From NCBI GenBank assembly GCA_017623895.1, contig JAGAOB010000044.1, positions 1 through 39,563 of the forward strand: 39,563 nucleotides of DNA. The letters are read 5' to 3'. The translations under genes and the position numbers were made by a program. The notes beneath the pieces were generated by a model. It was not told the DNA's origin. It saw only the letters and a program-made list of their open reading frames with translations, and did no database searches. Below, piece by piece: positions 29,991-39,563 of this stretch. Every line of letters begins with the position of its first letter. Position 1 is the stretch's first letter. The DNA is from Clostridia bacterium (lineage in GTDB: Bacteria; Bacillota; Clostridia; Oscillospirales; UBA644).

Positions 29991-31345
29991 ATGCGGACCT
30001 GCTCCATCGTATCCCGTTCGCGGATGGTGACACAGCCGTCGGTTTCGGTGTCGAAGTCCACGGTGATGCAGAAGGGGGTTCCGATCTCGTCCTCGCGGCG
30101 GTACCGCTTGCCGATGGAGCCTGCCTCGTCGTAGTCCACGTTAAAGTGCTTGGCCAGCATTTCATAGACTTCCCCGGCCTGCTCGGACAGCTTTTTGGAC
30201 AGAGGAAGAACGGCGGCCTTGTAGGGGGCAAGGGCGGGATGGAGACGCAGCACCACACGGGTGTCGTTCTTCTCGGCGTCCACCACCTCCTCGTCGTAGG
30301 CATCCACCAAGAAGGCCAGCGCCACGCGGTCGGCACCCAGAGACGGCTCGATGACGTAGGGGATATAATGCTCGTTGGCCTCCTGATCGTAATAGGTCAT
30401 ATCCTGCCCCGAGGTGGTCTGATGAGCGTTCAGGTCAAAGTTGGTGCGGGAAGCGACCCCCCACAGCTCGCCCCAACCGAAGGGGAAGACGAATTCAAAG
30501 TCTGTGGTGGCGTTGGAATAGTGGGACAGCTCTTCGGGATCGTGGTCGCGAAGACGGAGATTTTCCTCCTTCATTCCCAAGGAAAGCAGCCAATCCTTGC
30601 AGAACTGCTTCCAATAGGCAAACCATTCCAATTCCGTGCCGGGCTTGCAGAAAAATTCCAATTCCATCTGCTCGAACTCACGGGTGCGGAAGGTGAAGTT
30701 CCCCGGGGTGATCTCGTTGCGGAAGGATTTTCCCACCTGGCAAACGCCGAAGGGCAGCTTTTTGCGGGTGGTGCGGGCGACGTTGTTGAAGTTTACGAAG
30801 ATTCCCTGTGCCGTTTCGGGACGCAGGTAAACCACGTTCTTGGCATCCTCGGTAACGCCCTGGAAGGTCTTGAACATCAGATTGAACTGACGGATGTCGG
30901 TCCAATTATGCTTTCCGCAGGTGGGGCAGCAGATGTTGTGCTCCTCCACGAATTGCTTCATTTCGGCTTGAGACATCGCGTCCACCGCCTTGCCCAGGTC
31001 GAAATTGTTTTCGGCACACCAATCCTCGATGACCTTATCGGCGCGGAAGCGCTCCTTACATTCCTTACAGTCCATCAGGGGGTCGGAAAATCCGCCCACG
31101 TGTCCCGATGCGACCCAGGTTTGAGGATTCATAAGAATGGCGGCGTCCAGACCCACGTTGTAGCGGTTTTCCTGAACGAATTTTTTCCACCACGCCTTTT
31201 TCACATTGTTTTTGAACTCCACCCCCAAAGGACCGTAGTCCCAGGTGTTGGCAAGTCCGCCGTAGATCTCCGAGCCCGCGAAGATGAAGCCGCGGTTTTT
31301 ACAGAGATTTACGATTTTTTCCATTGTTTTTTCAGTGTTCTTCAT
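29942..31345 (-). CDS. glyS: glycine--tRNA ligase, dimeric type
   Basis: 467 aa; ATG at 31345 with GAGGT somewhat far upstream (Met8 is an alternative). This is the single-chain class II GlyRS (alpha2), not the alpha2beta2 type. It shows [20 protein letters not shown], a zinc-binding pair DCKECKERF and [10 protein letters not shown], motif 2 around [20 protein letters not shown], and [14 protein letters not shown]-type motif 3 ([20 protein letters not shown]). The C-terminal anticodon-binding domain follows. It charges tRNA-Gly. It starts 27 bp after gyrA, in line with the gyrase operon. Its last 17 codons are the source of the downstream 50-bp repeat. Confidence 0.95.
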   Translation of the reverse strand: MKNTEKTMEKIVNLCKNRGFIFAGSEIYGGLANTWDYGPLGVEFKNNVKKAWWKKFVQENRYNVGLDAAILMNPQTWVASGHVGGFSDPLMDCKECKERFRADKVIEDWCAENNFDLGKAVDAMSQAEMKQFVEEHNICCPTCGKHNWTDIRQFNLMFKTFQGVTEDAKNVVYLRPETAQGIFVNFNNVARTTRKKLPFGVCQVGKSFRNEITPGNFTFRTREFEQMELEFFCKPGTELEWFAYWKQFCKDWLLSLGMKEENLRLRDHDPEELSHYSNATTDFEFVFPFGWGELWGVASRTNFDLNAHQTTSGQDMTYYDQEANEHYIPYVIEPSLGADRVALAFLVDAYDEEVVDAEKNDTRVVLRLHPALAPYKAAVLPLSKKLSEQAGEVYEMLAKHFNVDYDEAGSIGKRYRREDEIGTPFCITVDFDTETDGCVTIRERDTMEQVRIPVSDVVSYLNEKLYY

Positions 31346-31372
31346 AATAGTATTCTACCTCGCAAGGGATTA

Positions 31373-33889
31373 TTATTCCTGAATGGGTTGTCCATCGTCT
31401 TCAGTTTCGGCGGGAATCTCTTCTTCCTCCGCCTTGGGCAGGGGGGCAATGTTCATAACCTTCGTGTCGGCGCCCACCCGCATAATCTTAACCCCCGAGG
31501 AGGTTCTGCGGTAGGTGGGAACGTCCTTGGCGCGGATACGGATCAAAACACCGTCGGAGGAAATGATGACCACGTCGTCGTTATCGGTAACCGCCTTGGC
31601 ACCTGCGATCAGCCCCGTCTTTTCGGAGACGTTATGGCAATGAACGCCGCGGCCGCCGCGGTTCTGGATCTTAAATTCGGAGAAGGCCGTCCGTTTGCCC
31701 ATTCCGTTTTCGGTGACGATCAGAAGATCCTGATCGGGCTCTGCCAGAATGGAGGAAATAATCTCATCTCCCTCGTCCAGCTTGATCGCCTTCACGCCGC
31801 GGGCGGTGCGTCCTACCACGGAAACCTGATTTTCGTCGTAGCAGATGCCCATTCCGTTGTGGGTGATGATCAAAAGATTCTTCGTTCCGTCGGTAAGCTT
31901 CACCGAGACCAATTCGTCGCCCTCGTCCAGATTGACGGCGATCAGTCCGCCCTTGCGGATGTTCTTATACTCGCTCAAGCGGGACCGCTTGGTGATGCCT
32001 GCCTTGGTGATCATATTCAGATAGGTATTTTCCGCATCGATCTCTCCGTACAGAGGAATCATTGCGGAGACGGTCTCTCCCTGATCCAGCTGCAGCAGAT
32101 TGACGATGTTCATTCCCTTTGCCTGACGGGAGGCCTCGGGAACCTCGTATCCCTTGATGCGGAACACTCTGCCGCGGGTGGTGAAGAAGAGAATGGTGGC
32201 GTGGGTGGAGGCGATGAACAATTCCTCCACGAAGTCTTCCTCCCGCGTCGCCATTGCGTTGATGCCGCGGCCGCCACGGTTCTGGACCTTGTACACGTCC
32301 TCGGGCTGGCGCTTGATGTAGCCGCGGTGGGACATCGTAAAGACGCTAGTCTTTTCTTCGATCAGATCCTCAATATCGATCTCGTCCTCCACGTCCTGGA
32401 TCTCGGTCTTGCGCTTGTCGCCGAATTTATCGCGGATCTCAAGCAATTCCTCTCGCAGGACCGCCTTCAATTTTTCGGGATCCTCCAAAAGCCCCAGATA
32501 ATAGGTGATCCGCTGCTGCAGCTCGTCAAATTCTGCCTGCAGCTTTTCCCGATCCAAGCCCTGCAACGCCTTCAAGCGCATATCCAGAATGGCTTGCGCC
32601 TGAACGTCGTCCAGCGTAAAGCGTTCCATCAGACGCTGCTTGGCGTCGTCGTAGGCGGTGCGGATGATGCGGATAACCTCGTCGATGTTGTCCTGGGCGA
32701 TGAGAAGCCCTTCCAACAGATGGGCGCGCTCCCGCGCCTTCTTCAGATCGTATTCGGTGCGGCGGGTAAGGACCTCACGCTGGAAGGTGAGGTATTCTTC
32801 CAAAATCTGCTTCAAGGACAGGATCTTGGGCTGCTTCTGATCGTCCACCAGCGCCAAAAGAATAATGCCGAAGGAGGATTGCAATGCCGTTTGCTTGAAC
32901 AGATTATTCAACACCACTTGGGCGTTGACGTCCTTTTTCAGCTCGATGACGATCCGCATTCCGTTGCGGTCGGTCTCGTCTCTCAGGTCGGAGATTCCCT
33001 CCAGCTTTTTGTCCTTGACTTGCTCGGCGATGTTTTTGATCATCATCCGCTTGTTGACCTGATAGGGAAGCTCGGTGACGATGATACGGGTGCGGTCCTT
33101 GCCGAATTCCTCAAATTCCGTGCAGGCGCGAACCACGACCTTGCCCCGCCCCGTAGCGTAGGCGGCACGGATGCCGCGGCGCCCCATAATAATGCCTCCC
33201 GTGGGGAAGTCGGGACCTGAAATATAGTCCAAAAGATCAAAGGTTTCGATCTCGGGATCGTCCAAAACCGCAACGGCGGCGTTGATCACCTCCGTCAGGT
33301 TGTGAGGCGGAATGTTGGTCGCCATACCGACGGCAATTCCCGAGGATCCGTTGACCAACAAATTGGGGAAGCGGGAGGGCAGAACCCGAGGCTCCTTGCG
33401 GCTTTCGTCAAAGTTGGGGTCCCAATTTACCGTTTCCTTGTCGATGTCCCGCAGCATTTCGTTGGACATCTTGGAAAGACGGGCTTCGGTATAACGGTAG
33501 GCTGCCGGGGGATCTCCGTCCACCGAATCGAAGTTTCCGTGACCGTCCACCAGCATATAGCGCATCGAAAAATCCTGCGCCAAGCGCACCATCGCGTCGT
33601 AAACGGAGGTGTCGCCGTGGGGATGGTATTTACCCAAAACGTCACCCACGCAGGTGGCGGATTTCTTAAAGGGCTTGTCCGACGTCAGCCCCGATTCGTA
33701 CATCGTATACAGGATGCGACGGTGAACGGGCTTCAGACCGTCCCGTACGTCGGGCAACGCTCTGCCGACGATAACCGACATCGCGTATTCGATATAGGAT
33801 TTTTCCATTTCCTCCACCAATCGGCTTTCGGTAATGACCTGATCGGGGAAGAGAATATCCTCGGGCTTGTAACTTCTATTGTGAGCCAT
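31373..33889 (-). CDS. gyrA: DNA gyrase subunit A
   Basis: 838 aa; ATG at 33889, 11 bp after gyrB, with AAGGAG upstream. The winged-helix/tower part includes [40 protein letters not shown] and the catalytic Tyr133 in [10 protein letters not shown]. At the positions matching E. coli Ser83 and Asp87 there are Thr94 and Asp98, the unmutated state seen in several clostridia. The C-terminal six-bladed pinwheel contains the GyrA box QNRGGRG near 540 and a second QNRGGRGVH near 735. It ends in an acidic tail. With GyrB it introduces negative supercoils. Confidence 0.98.
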   Translation of the reverse strand: MAHNRSYKPEDILFPDQVITESRLVEEMEKSYIEYAMSVIVGRALPDVRDGLKPVHRRILYTMYESGLTSDKPFKKSATCVGDVLGKYHPHGDTSVYDAMVRLAQDFSMRYMLVDGHGNFDSVDGDPPAAYRYTEARLSKMSNEMLRDIDKETVNWDPNFDESRKEPRVLPSRFPNLLVNGSSGIAVGMATNIPPHNLTEVINAAVAVLDDPEIETFDLLDYISGPDFPTGGIIMGRRGIRAAYATGRGKVVVRACTEFEEFGKDRTRIIVTELPYQVNKRMMIKNIAEQVKDKKLEGISDLRDETDRNGMRIVIELKKDVNAQVVLNNLFKQTALQSSFGIILLALVDDQKQPKILSLKQILEEYLTFQREVLTRRTEYDLKKARERAHLLEGLLIAQDNIDEVIRIIRTAYDDAKQRLMERFTLDDVQAQAILDMRLKALQGLDREKLQAEFDELQQRITYYLGLLEDPEKLKAVLREELLEIRDKFGDKRKTEIQDVEDEIDIEDLIEEKTSVFTMSHRGYIKRQPEDVYKVQNRGGRGINAMATREEDFVEELFIASTHATILFFTTRGRVFRIKGYEVPEASRQAKGMNIVNLLQLDQGETVSAMIPLYGEIDAENTYLNMITKAGITKRSRLSEYKNIRKGGLIAVNLDEGDELVSVKLTDGTKNLLIITHNGMGICYDENQVSVVGRTARGVKAIKLDEGDEIISSILAEPDQDLLIVTENGMGKRTAFSEFKIQNRGGRGVHCHNVSEKTGLIAGAKAVTDNDDVVIISSDGVLIRIRAKDVPTYRRTSSGVKIMRVGADTKVMNIAPLPKAEEEEIPAETEDDGQPIQE

Positions 33890-33900
33890 TTCTATACTCC

Positions 33901-35844
33901 TTAAAAATCAAGGTTGACCGCGTATTGCGCGTTGCGTTCGATCCACTCTTTGCGGGGCTCTACCTGCTCTCCCATCAGCACCGAGAACACCTCGTCGGCG
34001 CGGACTGCGTCGTACAGCGTGATGCGGCACAGAGAGCGGCGTTCGGGATCCATCGTGGTTTCCCACAGCTCGTGAGGATCCATTTCACCCAAGCCCTTAA
34101 AGCGGGAGATCTCGACCTTTGCGTTTCCTTCGCCCCGCATTTCTGCAGAGATGCGGTCCCGCTCCTCGTCGGAATAGGCCACCCGCTCCTGCTTGCCCTT
34201 CTTTAACTTATAAAGGGGAGGAACGGCGGAGTAAACGTATCCGTTTTCGATCAACGGACGCATATAGCGGAAGAAGAAGGTCAGAAGCAGGGTGCGGATG
34301 TGGGATCCGTCCACGTCGGCATCCGCCATAATGATTACCTTGTGATCGCGCAGCTTTTCGATATCGAATTTTTCTCCGATCCCCGCGCCCAGCGCCATAA
34401 TCAGGGGATACAGCTTGTCGTTTCCGTAGATTTTATCGGCCCGAACCTTTTCCACGTTGAGCATTTTTCCCCACATCGCAAGGATCGCCTGGAAGCGGGA
34501 GTCTCTGCCCTGAATGGCAGACCCTGCCGCCGAGTCACCCTCGACGATGTAGATCTCGCAAAGAGATGCGTCCCGTTCGTTGCAGTCCTGCAGCTTATCG
34601 GGCATCTGACCCGATTCCAGACCCGTCTTACGGCGAATGGTCTCCTTCGCCTTACGAGCGGCCTCTCTTGCCCGCTGGGCAGTCAAGGATTTGTCGATGA
34701 TCGTGCGGGCAACCGAGGGATTTTCCTCCAGAAAATCACCCATTTTCTGCATCACCATCTGATAGACCACCTGACGCATTTCGCTGTTCCCCAGCTTGGT
34801 CTTGGTCTGACCCTCGAACTGCGCCTCGGTCAGCTTCACCGAAATGACCGCCGTCAACCCCTCGCGCACGTCCTCGCCGTCCAGACCCGCATCGTTTTCC
34901 TTCAGGATCTTGTGGGCAACGGCGTAATTATTCAACACCTTGGTCAGTGCCGTCTTAAATCCAACCTCGTGCATTCCGCCCTCGGTGGTGTTGATGTTGT
35001 TTGCAAAAGAAAGGATCAAGGGAGCGTAAGAATCGGTGTACTGCAGTGCCACCTCCGCCGCGTTGTTTTCGTTGGAAACGGCAATGTGGATCACGTCGTG
35101 CAGGCCTTCGCTCTTTCTCTGCTGATTCAGATATTCCACGAAGGTCTTCACTCCGCCCTCGTACTGCAGATCGGATACCTTGGGAGTCTCGCCCCGACGG
35201 TCCGCGAAAATAATATGGATCCCCGCATTCAAAAACGCCTGCTCCCGCAACCGCTTCAGCAATACGTCGTATTCGTATTCCAGCGTCTCGAAGATCGTAT
35301 CGTCGGCAAGGAAGGTAACCTCCGTGCCCGTCTCCTCGGTTTGACCGATGATCTGAACGGCTGCTTCGGGCTTCCCGCGAAGATACCGTTGATAATGAAC
35401 GTTCTTCCCGTCGTGGACGCGAACCTCCATCCATTGGGACAGGGCGTTTACCACCGAGGCACCAACTCCGTGCAGACCGCCCGAAACCTTATATCCCTCA
35501 CCGCCGAATTTTCCGCCGGCGTGGAGAATGGTGTAAACGACCTCCACCGTGGAGATCCCCATCTTCGGATGGATCCCCGTAGGAACGCCGCGGCCGTCGT
35601 CCCGTACCCGAATCACGTTGTCGGGCAGAATGTCCACGTAGATGTTTCGGCAGTATCCCGCCAGCGCTTCGTCGATGGCGTTGTCCACAATCTCGTACAC
35701 CAAATGGTGTAAGCCCTGAATGGACGTAGAACCGATGTACATCCCGGGGCGCTTACGAACCGCCTCTAATCCTTCCAGAACCTGAATCTGAGTTTCGTCG
35801 TACTTTGCCCCTGCGGCAGGTACGTTGTTCGTCAGTTCACTCAT
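33901..35844 (-). CDS. gyrB: DNA gyrase subunit B
   Basis: 647 aa; ATG at 35844 behind GGAAAGGA. The GHKL ATPase domain shows [46 protein letters not shown] and [15 protein letters not shown]. The TOPRIM domain has the acidic motif [14 protein letters not shown] (Ala where most have Gly) and the metal Asp pair [20 protein letters not shown]. The tail contains [20 protein letters not shown]. It powers strand passage in the gyrase heterotetramer. It is next to gyrA and downstream of remB, with a probable promoter in the gap. Confidence 0.98.
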   Translation of the reverse strand: MSELTNNVPAAGAKYDETQIQVLEGLEAVRKRPGMYIGSTSIQGLHHLVYEIVDNAIDEALAGYCRNIYVDILPDNVIRVRDDGRGVPTGIHPKMGISTVEVVYTILHAGGKFGGEGYKVSGGLHGVGASVVNALSQWMEVRVHDGKNVHYQRYLRGKPEAAVQIIGQTEETGTEVTFLADDTIFETLEYEYDVLLKRLREQAFLNAGIHIIFADRRGETPKVSDLQYEGGVKTFVEYLNQQRKSEGLHDVIHIAVSNENNAAEVALQYTDSYAPLILSFANNINTTEGGMHEVGFKTALTKVLNNYAVAHKILKENDAGLDGEDVREGLTAVISVKLTEAQFEGQTKTKLGNSEMRQVVYQMVMQKMGDFLEENPSVARTIIDKSLTAQRAREAARKAKETIRRKTGLESGQMPDKLQDCNERDASLCEIYIVEGDSAAGSAIQGRDSRFQAILAMWGKMLNVEKVRADKIYGNDKLYPLIMALGAGIGEKFDIEKLRDHKVIIMADADVDGSHIRTLLLTFFFRYMRPLIENGYVYSAVPPLYKLKKGKQERVAYSDEERDRISAEMRGEGNAKVEISRFKGLGEMDPHELWETTMDPERRSLCRITLYDAVRADEVFSVLMGEQVEPRKEWIERNAQYAVNLDF

Positions 35845-35863
35845 AATAATTCCTTTCCAATTA

Positions 35864-35892
35864 AGTATATCAATTTGTTTTTTTCATCACAA
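35864..35892 (-). promoter_or_regulatory. candidate promoter of gyrB-gyrA-glyS
   Basis: On the minus strand TTGTGA (35892-35887), 17 bp, TATACT (35869-35864), 20 bp before the gyrB start codon. Confidence 0.5.
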
Positions 35893-35903
35893 AGCAAGTA
35901 TTC

Positions 35904-35960
35904 GCGTTTTTTGCTTCCGCAAAAAAACTTCTTTGAAAAAAGCTTTTTTCCGTTCCTTTT
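35904..35960. other. hairpin-forming palindromes between remB and gyrB
   Basis: GAAAAAAGCTTTTTTC (35935-35950) is a perfect 16-bp palindrome, and GTTTTTTGC-TTCC-GCAAAAAA (35906-35926) a stem-loop. With their A/T runs they may terminate the dnaN-recF-remB transcript before gyrB. Confidence 0.5.
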
Positions 35961-35973
35961 TTGCTGCCTTTCG

Positions 35974-36046
35974 TCAAAGCTGCTCGATTCGCTTTTCCAC
36001 TTTTCCGTAAAAGAAGCTTTTGATCAAAGCTGCTCGATTCGCTTTT
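35974..36046. repeat. 50-bp-spaced direct repeat of the remB 3' end
   Basis: A 23-bp identical stretch at 35974-35996 and 36024-36046, whose core is AAAGCTGCTCGATTCGC. The right copy is the end of remB with its stop codon; the left copy lies in the intergenic region exactly 50 bp away, the same period as in the glyS tail. Confidence 0.9.
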
Positions 36047-36287
36047 GCAGCTTTGCCGACGCCAGCTGGGAAAGATAGACCCTGCTTTTCCCGTCTTCCT
36101 TGCAGACGAGAAAGGATTTGGGTAATTCGTATCCCGCAGAAACCACCTGTCCGCTTTTTTCCGCCATCGCCAAAAATTCCCGCGTCCGCGGTCCGTAGGT
36201 GGTCTTGTCCAAATCGAAGATTCCAACGATGGTGTCGGTGTTAATCAGGTATCCCGAACCGATATGGAGCATTCCTCTCCGCTTCAT
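36024..36287 (-). CDS. remB: DUF370 family protein, RemB-like extracellular matrix regulator
   Basis: 87 aa; ATG at 36287 overlaps the recF stop by four bases, with GGAGGT upstream inside recF; the ATG at 36272 (GMLHIGSGY) matches the family N-terminus better but has a ribosome site too close. The sequence MLHIGSGYLINTDTIVGIFD is typical of RemA/RemB (YaaB). Bacillus remB has the same location between recF and gyrB. RemA/RemB proteins promote expression of biofilm matrix operons by binding DNA; this role is established in Bacillus and only inferred here, where a SipW/TasA-type cluster lies about 30 kb away. The 3' end is duplicated downstream. Confidence 0.9.
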   Translation of the reverse strand: MKRRGMLHIGSGYLINTDTIVGIFDLDKTTYGPRTREFLAMAEKSGQVVSAGYELPKSFLVCKEDGKSRVYLSQLASAKLQKRIEQL

Positions 36288-37372
36288 TCCACCTGACCTC
36301 CCTTGATGCGGAAGATCTTGGCTTCGGCAAAATCTCCCGTATCCTCACAGCAGGACAAAATAACCTGCCGTCCTCGGATCCGTTCGATGATATAGCTTCT
36401 GCGGTAGGGATCCAATTCCGAAAAGACGTCGTCGAACAGCATAATGGGAAATTCTCCCGTGGCGCTGCGGAGAAGATCGGCCTCCGCCATCTTCAACGCC
36501 ATCACCACCGACCGCTGTTGTCCTTGGGATGCGTAAATTTTCGCGTTCTCTCCGTTGACGAACAGATCAAAATCGTCCCGATGCACGCCCGTTGAGGTGT
36601 GACCCGACAAGATATCCCGTTCCCGATGGGTTTTTAGGGCGTAGAAGAATTTATCCTCCAGATCCTCCAGGTCCCGCGGGGGCATATTGCAAACCGTTCG
36701 GTAAACGATCTCTAACCGTTCCTTTCCTCCCGAGATCTCGTCCATTACCCGTTGGGCAAAGGGAGACATCGCCGAAATAAATTCGTAGCGTTTTGCCGCA
36801 ATGCGGGCGGAAAGAGAAGCGATTTTTTCATCCCATATATCCAACGCCGATTTGGCGTCAATGCGCTCTCTGTATTGCTTGAGCAGGGCGTTGCGCTGTT
36901 GATGAACCTTATTATATTCGTTTAATACGGGAAGCATCGACGGATCGGTCTGACATAGCGCCAGATCGAGAAATTTGCGCCTTAATTCGGGCGAGCCCTT
37001 CACCAACGACAAATGATCGGGGAAAAACAGAACGGCGGGAAATTGACCCACAATTTCCCGTGGACGAACGGCGACGTTGTTCAGAAAGATCTCTCTTCTC
37101 TTGTCGTCGTAAAATTTCATCACGGGGCGATAAATGCGACCGTTGCGCTCGTATTCTCCGTAAATGGCTGCCCGATGCTCTCCGATTCGTAAAAAGGGCT
37201 TATCGTCGCTTACCCGAAAGGATTTGCAGGCAGAGAACAGCCATAAGGCCTCCAGCACGTTGGTTTTCCCCTGTGCGTTATCTCCCAGCAGAATATTAAC
37301 GCCCGACTCAAATTGAAATTCCTGCATTTCAAAGTTTCGGAAATTCTGCAGCTGTATTTTTTTTACGTTCAC
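36284..37372 (-). CDS. recF: DNA replication and repair protein RecF
   Basis: 362 aa; ATG at 37372. Walker A GDNAQGKTN (30-38) follows IQLQNFRNFEMQEFQFESGV. Further landmarks are PRKYLDL-type RRKFLDLALCQTDPSML, the signature STGVHRDDFDLFVNGENAKI, SQGQQRSVVMALKMAEADLL, and the Walker B LFDDVFSELDPYRR. RecF loads RecA at gaps during repair of stalled forks. It is 43 bp after dnaN, with no room for the S4-domain gene (yaaA) that usually lies between dnaN and recF in Bacillota. It overlaps remB. Confidence 0.97.
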   Translation of the reverse strand: MNVKKIQLQNFRNFEMQEFQFESGVNILLGDNAQGKTNVLEALWLFSACKSFRVSDDKPFLRIGEHRAAIYGEYERNGRIYRPVMKFYDDKRREIFLNNVAVRPREIVGQFPAVLFFPDHLSLVKGSPELRRKFLDLALCQTDPSMLPVLNEYNKVHQQRNALLKQYRERIDAKSALDIWDEKIASLSARIAAKRYEFISAMSPFAQRVMDEISGGKERLEIVYRTVCNMPPRDLEDLEDKFFYALKTHRERDILSGHTSTGVHRDDFDLFVNGENAKIYASQGQQRSVVMALKMAEADLLRSATGEFPIMLFDDVFSELDPYRRSYIIERIRGRQVILSCCEDTGDFAEAKIFRIKGGQVE

Positions 37373-37415
37373 GCCCTCTCTCCTTTCTCTTTTTCTTTGA
37401 TTTCAGCCTTTTTCA

Positions 37416-38531
37416 TCAGCTCTTCAAATGCATCGGAGAAAGAAGAAAGATAAACCGCTCTCCCTCGGTGGGAGTTACCTTCATCAGCGTGTTGGGCTTA
37501 TTCAGACCGATCATAATCTCGTCACACTCCGCGGCGGCGAGAATTTCCAAAATATATTTATTATTAAATCCAATCTCCAGATTGGGGCCGTCGATGACCG
37601 CCTTGATCTGATCGGTCAGGCTGTTCCCCGTAGAGGAACGGCAAGAGGTAACGATGGAATCAAATTCAAAGGAGAAGCGAACGGGAATACGGATCTTTTC
37701 ATTATTCAAAAGGATCGACGCCCGTTCCATCGCCCGTTTCAGTCCGTCGATTTTGACCGTGGCAACGGTACTGAACGACGTGGGAAGAATCCGTTCGTAA
37801 TCCAGAAAATCTCCCTCCAAAAGACGGGAAATGACCACGGTATTCTTCAATTCAAACAAAATCTGACGCTGTGCAAGAGAAATGCGGACCATATCGTCCC
37901 CCTCTCCCTTCAGCATCCGATTCAACTCGGTGACGGTCTTTCCCGGAACGACGAAGCGGAAGCCCTCCCCGTCGTAAACGTAGGGCTCCTTGCGAATCGC
38001 TAATTTATATTGATTGGTTGCCACTAACTGCAGTTCCCCCTTTTCCACGCGGAATTGGGTCCCCTGCAAAATGGGAGTCGCGTTGTTTTCGGAAACGGCA
38101 AACAGGGTTTGACGAAGCATCGAGGAAAGCATTTCCTCCTTTACCTCAATGGTCTTGTCCTCCTGCACCATCGGAAGCACGGGAAATCCTGCGGCGTCGA
38201 TACAGCCGATCACGAAGCGGGCGGTTGCACAGGAAACGGTCAAATTCAGCCGTTCGTCCATCTTAAAGGAAACCGTATCGTTATCCATTGCCCGCAAAAT
38301 GTCGCCGAACATCTTGGCGTTGACGACGAAGGTTCCTCCCTTTTCCACCTCGGCAGGAACCTGGGTTTCGATTCCCAAGGAAAGATCGTATCCGATCAGC
38401 TTCATTCTTCCCTCTTCATAACATTCCACCAAGATTCCCTCCATCACGGGAGAGGTGGCTTTGGGAAGAACGGCGCGGGAAACGGTATTTACCGCTTCCA
38501 GAAGTAAATTCTTTTCACAGGAAAAAATCAT
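37416..38531 (-). CDS. dnaN: DNA polymerase III beta subunit (sliding clamp)
   Basis: 371 aa; ATG at 38531 behind GAAAGGA. Three clamp domains are visible, starting MIFSCEKNLLLEAVNTVSRA and TSPVMEGILVE, with DKTIEVKEEMLSSMLRQTLF opening domain 2 and TVVISRLLEGDFLDYERILP at the family's conserved loop. The C-terminus FIFLLSPMHLKS holds the P-M partner-binding edge. The clamp tethers DNA polymerase III. It directly follows oriC. Confidence 0.98.
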   Translation of the reverse strand: MIFSCEKNLLLEAVNTVSRAVLPKATSPVMEGILVECYEEGRMKLIGYDLSLGIETQVPAEVEKGGTFVVNAKMFGDILRAMDNDTVSFKMDERLNLTVSCATARFVIGCIDAAGFPVLPMVQEDKTIEVKEEMLSSMLRQTLFAVSENNATPILQGTQFRVEKGELQLVATNQYKLAIRKEPYVYDGEGFRFVVPGKTVTELNRMLKGEGDDMVRISLAQRQILFELKNTVVISRLLEGDFLDYERILPTSFSTVATVKIDGLKRAMERASILLNNEKIRIPVRFSFEFDSIVTSCRSSTGNSLTDQIKAVIDGPNLEIGFNNKYILEILAAAECDEIMIGLNKPNTLMKVTPTEGERFIFLLSPMHLKS

Positions 38532-38599
38532 ATCTTTCGTTCCTTTCGGCTGTTTTTGTAAGAGGGAAAGAAAAGTAACGCTGTACGCACTTTCTTTTC

Positions 38600-38850
38600 A
38601 AGACAGTAAGTAATAATAAATAGTAGTATTAGTAGGGGGTGTGGAAACTGTGGAAAAGCCCGTTTTTGGTGCAGAATTCGCCAAAACTTGTTTCTTTGCC
38701 TCGTGTGGACAAAGCAAGGATAAGGGTGAATAACTTTTTTGGACGGAAAGGGGGTGTGTACGGGGTGGAGAAAAGCTTCAACGGTGTGGAAAATTTTGTG
38801 AATAAAAGTGGGTTATCCACAGATAATTATCCAAAGGTCGTGGAAAAAAG
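38600..38850. other. oriC: origin of replication oriC (dnaA-dnaN intergenic)
   Basis: DnaA boxes: TTATCCACA at 38813-38821 (perfect), TGTGAATAA at 38797-38805 (perfect on the minus strand), and one-mismatch boxes at 38640-38648, 38649-38657, 38704-38712, 38725-38733, 38785-38793 and 38827-38835. Two adjacent boxes, a G5 stretch (38635-38639) and a TAG-TAG-TAT-TAG-TAG run (38621-38635) give the box, GC-clamp, DnaA-trio order of basal unwinding elements. AT-rich sequence follows at 38600-38620. Any origin part upstream of dnaA would be outside the window. Confidence 0.92.
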
Positions 38851-38854
38851 AATC

Positions 38855-39563
38855 TTATTTTTCCCGAATATTTTTGATGATATCGTCAATATGAAGCTTG
38901 AGATTGGGGTTAGAGCGGATCTTGTCCTCAACCCGCTTGATGGCGTGGTGGACGGTGGCGTGGTCGCGGTTTTCAAATTGCTTTCCGATTTCAGGGAGAG
39001 ACATCGGCGTGATCTCTCTCATAATGTACATTGCGATCTGACGGGCGTCGGAAATTTTCGCTACCCTCTTTTGACCCGTGATTTCGTCGATGGAAACGTC
39101 GTATTCCGCCGAAACCTCCAACAGAATCTTATCAATCACCACGGGAAGGGGCTGATTTTCATTGGTAATGTCCCGAATGGCCGATTGAGCGATGGCCATA
39201 TTAGGGGTGGATTGGGAGATCAGGCGGTAAGCCATCATTTTTTTCAAAACGCCTTCGATCTGACGGATGTTGCTTTTCACGTGCTGGGCGATAAATTCCA
39301 CCACGTCGTCGGAAAGGTCCATACGGTAGAATTTACACCGTTGACGGATAATGGCTGCCTTCAATTCGTATTCGGGCTGACCCACCGACACGATGACCCC
39401 CGACTCAAAGCGAGAGCGGAGACGGTCGGTCAACAGCTGAATGTCTCTCGGCGGACGGTCGGAGACCAGGACGATCTGCTTATTTTCCCCGAACAGCGCC
39501 TCAAAGGTATTGAAAAATTCCACCTGAGTCGATTCCTTGCCGCCGATGAACTGGATATCGTCC
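38855..39563 (-). CDS. dnaA: chromosomal replication initiator DnaA (5' part outside window)
   Basis: The last 235 or so residues are present and the frame stays open to base 39563. It opens with the Walker B region DDIQFIGGKESTQVEFFNTF, then sensor 1 KQIVLVSDRPPRDIQLLTDR, the arginine-finger stretch LRSRFESGVIVSVGQPEYEL and sensor 2 near SNIRQIEGVLKKM. Domain IV carries KRVAKISDARQIAMYIMREI and the DnaA signature ENRDHATVHHAIKRVEDKI, which reads DNA boxes. A GTG at 39523 could be taken for a start but is inside the AAA+ domain. DnaA melts the origin that lies just downstream. Confidence 0.98.
   Translation of the reverse strand, partial: DDIQFIGGKESTQVEFFNTFEALFGENKQIVLVSDRPPRDIQLLTDRLRSRFESGVIVSVGQPEYELKAAIIRQRCKFYRMDLSDDVVEFIAQHVKSNIRQIEGVLKKMMAYRLISQSTPNMAIAQSAIRDITNENQPLPVVIDKILLEVSAEYDVSIDEITGQKRVAKISDARQIAMYIMREITPMSLPEIGKQFENRDHATVHHAIKRVEDKIRSNPNLKLHIDDIIKNIREK

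Noticed and set aside
30146-33220. A long plus-strand open frame (1024 codons) antisense to glyS and gyrA
   Set aside because: It is the mirror of two well-recognised genes on the minus strand; its translation is low-complexity with no domain, and no ribosome site precedes it.
38629-38820. A 63-codon minus-strand frame between dnaA and dnaN
   Set aside because: It runs through the DnaA boxes and trio element; low-complexity residues and no ribosome site.

Overview
The window looks like the oriC-proximal chromosome of a member of the Clostridia (Bacillota), probably an anaerobic gut-type lineage. Four things support this: the dnaA-dnaN-recF-remB-gyrB-gyrA order, parAB with two perfect parS palindromes, Shine-Dalgarno-rich starts with TTGACA-17-TATAAT promoters, and the SCIFF ranthipeptide pair, which is a hallmark of Clostridia. 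I saw no tRNA, rRNA, CRISPR array or insertion sequence. The species cannot be named from the sequence.

Layout. (1) 1-6367, minus strand: a TetR regulator heads a cluster for a TasA/camelysin-type extracellular matrix. It has two ER-type (Ser/His) SipW signal peptidases, three proteins with SipW-dependent N-termini (one large, with GLUG-like repeats; one cut by the window edge), two very small ORFs, and a 147-bp element bounded by 19-bp perfect inverted repeats in the leader of the large gene. (2) 6368-8130: a lone tyrosine recombinase flanked by three near-identical core-like sites, two direct on its left and one inverted on its right. This geometry would allow the integrase cassette to flip next to the matrix operon. 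(3) 8221-9533: rpsF-ssb-rpsR behind a textbook promoter. (4) 9566-15577, minus: SulP transporter, cca, serS, parB, parA and parS. (5) 15700-17842: a small membrane protein and a glycosidase-like lipoprotein. (6) 17899-24081, plus: aconitase, a membrane protein, isocitrate dehydrogenase, smpB, a DnaD-domain protein and a DnaI/DnaC-like helicase loader. (7) 24265-27243: SCIFF peptide, its radical SAM maturase and a PLP-dependent decarboxylase. (8) 27244-27816: an intergenic stretch dense in hairpins, with its own promoter and a probable small RNA, followed by one unknown gene. (9) 28559-39563, minus: prfB, glyS, gyrA, gyrB, remB, recF, dnaN, oriC and the 3' part of dnaA.

How it fits together. 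Regions 4 and 9 are origin, segregation and topology functions, transcribed with the leftward fork. The plus-strand blocks (rpsF operon, acn-icd, SCIFF) run head-on to that fork. Region 1 makes and processes secreted fibre-like proteins. RemB, a relative of Bacillus matrix regulators, sits in the same window, though a link is only inferred.

The most unusual signals are the invertible-looking integrase cassette, the 50-bp-period copies of gene 3' ends downstream of glyS and remB, a C9 tract inside a small ORF of the matrix operon, the inverted-repeat leader element, a seven-cysteine SCIFF peptide, and the hairpin-dense small-RNA locus.
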